DNA of 64,000 nt, from NCBI GenBank assembly GCA_022316685.1, contig JAKJHU010001528.1:1-64000 (forward strand), in the 5' to 3' direction. Shown in pieces: positions 59,849 to 64,000 of the stretch (the first letter of the stretch is position 1; each line of letters starts with the position of its first letter). The translations under genes were made by a program, and so were the position numbers. Origin of the DNA: Progne subis subis (lineage: Eukaryota > Chordata > Aves > Passeriformes > Hirundinidae). The notes below the pieces were generated by a model. The model saw nothing but the letters and a program-made list of their open reading frames with translations, did no database searches and was not told where the DNA came from.

Positions 59849-60671
59849 CCCTATACTATTCCCAAAGAAATTGTTCTGAATAAAGTTACCTGGAAGCCCC
59901 CTCCAAAATCCTTATTATTTAAAATATTCATGTGGAAAACTTTCAAGCCCTGCAGCACAGCAGTGTGTGCCAGAACTGCTGCAGAGAGAAGACATTGCAT
60001 TTTCTGCCTGCACAGGGTTCTCATAGTCAGTGGCATTATTTGTGAAGAAATGCAAACTCTCAGACCTCCCCAGTCCATTCCTGCGTTCACAGAGGCACCA
60101 CTGGGTTGTAAAGAGCATTTCACTCAAAGTATTCAAAGTTTTTAAAAAAAACTATGCTGATATGAGGCAGATAAAAGTTTTGTTTAAATGATAACACCTG
60201 GAAACACCCTTCATTACGGGATAAATCTCTGGAACTTTCCTGTCTGGAAAGTGGACAGTCCTAAGCCACAACACACCAAATCCTACAGAACATGAATGCA
60301 ACTGCAAACCCCCAAATATGCTGATGGTTTTTTGGCCCTAAGTATTATTTGTAGAGACATCCTTCACATAAATATTTCATTTTACTGTCTGCACACAGAG
60401 CTTTTAGCATACTGATTGTCTTAATGTCAGCTTAGGCCTCTAGGTGCCTTTGCAATGTGAGCCACAGACACAGAGAAAGCTGGAAAAATATTTGTTATGA
60501 ATGATTTGTGGCAAGTTTTACGATTTGTTTTGAAACCAGCTGTTCCCAAAAACTCACAGTTCAGGACTGTTTGACAAACAGTGAAATAATATTGGTGAAT
60601 AAGTCCCTGGACATTATTCCAGTGTCAGCTGAGACTATCACCAGATTGGAGAGTGTCTGGGGCAGAGGAGA
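59122..60671. other. Non-coding interval, no gene recognised
   Basis: Apparently single-copy DNA apart from the T run at 59811-59848. No protein-like frame. Confidence 0.55.
59811..59848 (-). repeat. Poly-T tract, about 38 bp
   Basis: An uninterrupted run of T. No retroelement body was recognised next to it. Confidence 0.95.
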
Positions 60672-60943
60672 GGGAAAGGAAAGGAAAGGAAAGGAAAGGA
60701 AAGGAAAGGAAAGGAAAGGAAAGGAAAGGAAAGGAAAGGAAAGGAAAGGAAAGGAAAGGAAAGGAAAGGAAAGGAAAGGAAAGGAAAGGAAAGGAAAGGA
60801 AAGGAAAGGAAAGGAAAGGAAAGGAAAGGAAAGGAAAGGAAAGGAAAGGAAAGGAAAGGAAAGGAAAGGAAAGGAAAGGAAAGGAAAGGAAAGGAAAGGA
60901 AAGGAAAGGAAAGGAAAGGAAAGGAAAGGAAAGGAAAGGAAAA
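60672..60943. repeat. AAAGG pentanucleotide array, about 54 units
   Basis: GGAAA repeats without a single visible interruption for about 270 bp. One strand is entirely purine, so the tract can adopt triplex (H-DNA) structure. Because five is not a multiple of three, all frames cycle through GKERK or FPFLS codons and stay open; these are not proteins. The purity suggests recent expansion, and the true length may exceed what was assembled. Confidence 0.97.
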
Positions 60944-63900
60944 TAATTCTTCCTGCAGTAGATTTTTCAAAGTGATCTTCCCTTCCTTTACTCTGTTTCC
61001 TTGAGAAAAGAGAAAAAAAAAATTTCTTCTCTCTTCCATAATTTCTGTTTAATATAAAAGCAAACCAGTTTCAGGGCAAGAGTTAAAAGGAGTTAGGTTT
61101 AGTTTCATGAGTGAAGATGCTTAATTATTACAGGTAACATGGCTCTTGGCCTAAACCCATTTCTGCTTTCTGTTGCCATTTTTAGTAGAAATCCTTTAAA
61201 ATAACATTAAAAATACCTTGGTGCCTCTTGCTCCTCAAACTCAAGATCTAATCCCGGTTTGTGGCCACAGTGGCTCTCTTTGTACAGCTGTAATTTTTAT
61301 AACTGGGATGGCATCAACACAGTTTTATCAGCTCAGCTGAAGGGTGGACAAAGAAAACCGTAGAACACAGATAGGAAGGCTCTGCTGTGATTTGAATATT
61401 TTGGTGTTTTTTTCATTACAAATTTGTTATTTCTTTTGGGTTACAGATTCAAAGGAAATGTGAGAACACCACGGCCACAGGCTCGCTGGAGTATGACACT
61501 TGCCTCTGTGAGATTTGTTGCTGTACCACAGGAACTGAGCTCTGCTGAAATATCAGCAACATATTGTCATGATTAATAAAATATCTGAATTGATTCAGAT
61601 TTGCAACTGGAAAAGGCAGAACTCCCGTTTCCAGCCTTGGAACTTTCACTGTGCTATCACTGCTGTTAATGCTGCTAGGTCCCATTTATAAAACAAAATT
61701 TGTTTGTTTCTTTAATGAACATATGGGAATTTAATTATAACAAAGCTGATGCACACAAAAATTTGCAAAGAGCATTACATTTACAGCAAGAAGTATACAC
61801 AGTTTCAGCTTCCCCCGTTCTGCACACACTGACATCAGATGAATTTGTATTCCATTTCTAAACTCAGACATATGCATCACAATATCTTGTAATCAAGATA
61901 TATAAAGGTTACAACCATCTGCTTCTCAGACTGCCTTGTTAAGTTATAAGACAAACCCAGGTTCTGAATTTTCATTGCATTTAAAGGGCTGATTTATTGA
62001 TATTTGGAAAAAGAAAAAAAAAAAGCCACCCCCCAAAAACAACAAGAAAGGCCAAATCAATAGCTAAGAACAGCTATAATGGTGTTTGTGGTGAAGTGAA
62101 AACATGACTGATAAGGCTGTAAAGTTCAGTACTTGAATATTCTCGTTACACCTGTATTCCTGGGAAGGATTTTCCTACTGTGGAATTGACTTAGCACTGC
62201 TCTTAACCTCACTGAGACCCAACTCATGAAAATAAAGAAAAGCAAGTTTGCAGCAAAGGCAGAAAAAAAGAACTGTAAAAAAAAAATAACTATAAAAATG
62301 AAACCCCTTCTCTGAAGAAGGAGTTAAAAGGAGAGCAGACTGATGTAAATCACTGACTGGGGTCATGCAGCATCAGCTCTCCTGTTAAAAAGCGGCAATT
62401 AAGGAAAGAGAAAATGCCACATGAAAGGCAACCTGCGTTCCTCCCTTTGCAAAGTGCTCCCATGATATATTTCTTAAAGAATAATTACATAATTGGCCCA
62501 CATGCCGCATGGAATACAATTGGATCTTGATTTTGCTTCTGATTCCTGATTGCTGCCGTAGTTAGCACCGGCAGCTCAGTGATTGAAATGTTCCTCAGAC
62601 AGACAGAACACAAATGTGTACTTCTCTGAGTAACACATTTCGTTGCTAATTATTTGCCTTATGTCAGTTGATAATTTAGGATATGCAGAGGACACATTCC
62701 CCAATTAATCTCTCGGAGCCCTGAAGCGTGATTCTCTCTTGTATATAACAGCTGGCATTTTAAAATAGAGAAACCTAAAGCAGGAATACAAAATCTCTCC
62801 AAGATACCTTGAAAACAGTGATAGTGAGTATTGAAACTCCTGTTACCAAAAAAAAAAAAAAAAAAAAACCCAACAAAAAACCCAAACAAAAAAAAACACC
62901 AACAAAAAAGGAACAAAAACAAAAACAAAAACAAAAAAACCACAAACCCAAAAACAAGCCACCACCAAAAAAAAAAAAAAATTCATTTGCACCCAAAAAA
63001 AGCAATATTAGATTAATGAAAGAGATGGACCAGCAAGGAATGCTCACTCCTTTCTCAAGAGCAGTGGAATTTGTGCTTTGAGAGGATCACAACCATAATG
63101 CTGAAGTGTTTTATAAAGCAGAAATGTTTCCAGCTAGAACAGGCACAATATCCACGATGGCCAGTGGTAAGATTTTTAAAGCCCTAAGTAGTCACACCTC
63201 TAAAAAGTGGCTTCTTTTAGGTATTTGCTGCTAAAACTGATGAAGAGGGATGAAAAAAACTGTGGGGTGTGAACAGGATTTATGCAGCTTTCTCTAAGAA
63301 AAACTCAGCCAATTTCCTTATCTGTAAGCAGTCATTTTTGCTAGATCTAGCCAGGTTTTACCTATAAGTGTCAATTTGATGAAGCCAATCCGAAAATGGC
63401 TCTTTTCAGCTTCATAATAGGATTTCTAGTCAGGGGCAGAAAGGTGTACACACGTTTTCACTTACTACAGATGGGTCTGAAACACTGAATTTCAGATTTT
63501 GTCTCCCTTTACTTCAGGCCGACTCCTCAATTCTCAGTTTTCTACATCTCCCTTGAGTGCATCACGCTCCCAGCTGGTCTGGAGGTGCCTCAACCTCTCC
63601 TGCTGGAACGTGGCCACTTTCCCAAGTAACTCACAGTGCATGGGACCCTCTGTGCCAGGGGACAAACCAAGGCTTGTTTTCCTTGTGGGATATGGGAAAG
63701 AGCAGGTCCAGGGTACACTGAGAGTACCCAAACTCCCTGCATCGGTGTACTGAGCAGCTTTGACTCTCTCCATTGCAATGCCAGTACTCTTCCCCTATTT
63801 ACAGGGGAAGAAGTAGTGAGGAAAAGACATTTGCATGGCCCTTGATCTAAAAAGAAAATGTTTCTCTGCCTTAATTTACATCTTAGAATCTAAATTTGAT

Positions 63901-64000
63901 GCTCAAATACAAGATGTGTACCTCAAGGTCTTCAAACACAGATCCAACCCATGAGGGGTGTTACCAATGCCTGAATTTCAGGAAACAAACAATTTAGTTT
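60944..64000. other. Non-coding interval, no gene recognised
   Basis: No recognisable protein frame. An A-rich compound tract is at 62847-62991. The stretch 62440-62730 is AT-rich single-copy sequence that might be a conserved non-coding element. The window ends in unremarkable sequence. Confidence 0.55.
62847..62991. repeat. A-rich compound tract with C interruptions
   Basis: About 20 A are followed by A runs split by CC, CACC and AAAAAC units and end in a further run of about 14 A. Minus-strand frames rich in F, L and W here are artefacts of this composition. Confidence 0.93.

Noticed and set aside
60508..61039. Open frames of 155 and 133 codons spelling GKERK or FLSFP repeats
   Set aside because: Translation of the AAAGG pentamer array. 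Five-base periodicity gives open frames on both strands by composition alone.
1..64000. tRNA, rRNA, CRISPR, bacterial operon or defence system
   Set aside because: No B-box-like GGTTCGAATCC in a cloverleaf context, no rRNA blocks, no spaced direct repeats with unique spacers, and the CR1 and LTR content makes this vertebrate nuclear DNA. The tandem arrays have no unique spacers.

Overview
This window looks like non-coding nuclear DNA from a bird, probably a passerine. The best evidence is four pieces of CR1, the dominant avian LINE, including 3' ends with the ATTCTGTG-type octamer repeat, and at least nine retroviral-type long terminal repeats (LTRs) that all appear to be solo. I found no open reading frame that reads as a host protein, and no rRNA, tRNA, CRISPR array or bacterial-style operon. 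The longest open frames (up to 294 codons) are by-products of tandem repeats or GC-rich stretches. The window is therefore intergenic or deep intronic, and its content is repeats plus unannotated single-copy DNA.

Layout. 1-3.5 kb is AT-rich single-copy DNA with poly-T and poly-A tracts. From 3.5 to 15.1 kb there are four copies of one LTR family with TGATGCC/GGCATCA ends, two on each strand, plus two plus-strand CR1 3' ends (about 4.25-4.44 and 10.81-11.10 kb). 15-32.6 kb is mostly single-copy, with long A or T tracts (46 A at 20.05 kb, 58 T at 26.87 kb), a CR1 scrap at 24.3 kb and a possible LTR at 23.5-23.9 kb. 32.66-33.6 kb is a minisatellite of 36-41 bp units, followed by a GGGACA array. 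35.38-37.72 kb is a minus-strand CR1 carrying two later changes: a 285 bp solo LTR inserted with a 6 bp target duplication, and a tandem array of about 29 units of 43-45 bp that grew out of the CR1 reverse-transcriptase coding sequence.

39.15-47.96 kb holds a pair of related LTRs (39.15 and 47.02 kb), a 600 bp minus-strand LTR (40.69-41.29 kb), a probable LTR near 42.2-42.5 kb and the fifth TGATGCC copy (47.52 kb). 48-64 kb is largely single-copy DNA with two further probable LTRs (51.86-52.5 and 58.6-59.1 kb), a TATAGA microsatellite (58.4 kb) and a pure AAAGG array of about 54 units (60.67-60.94 kb).

There is no gene set working together here. The main story is repeat turnover: retroelement insertion, LTR-LTR recombination leaving solo LTRs, nested insertion, and birth of minisatellites from single-copy or retroelement sequence. 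All family assignments rest on reading motifs by eye and on general knowledge of CR1 and LTR structure. No database search was possible.
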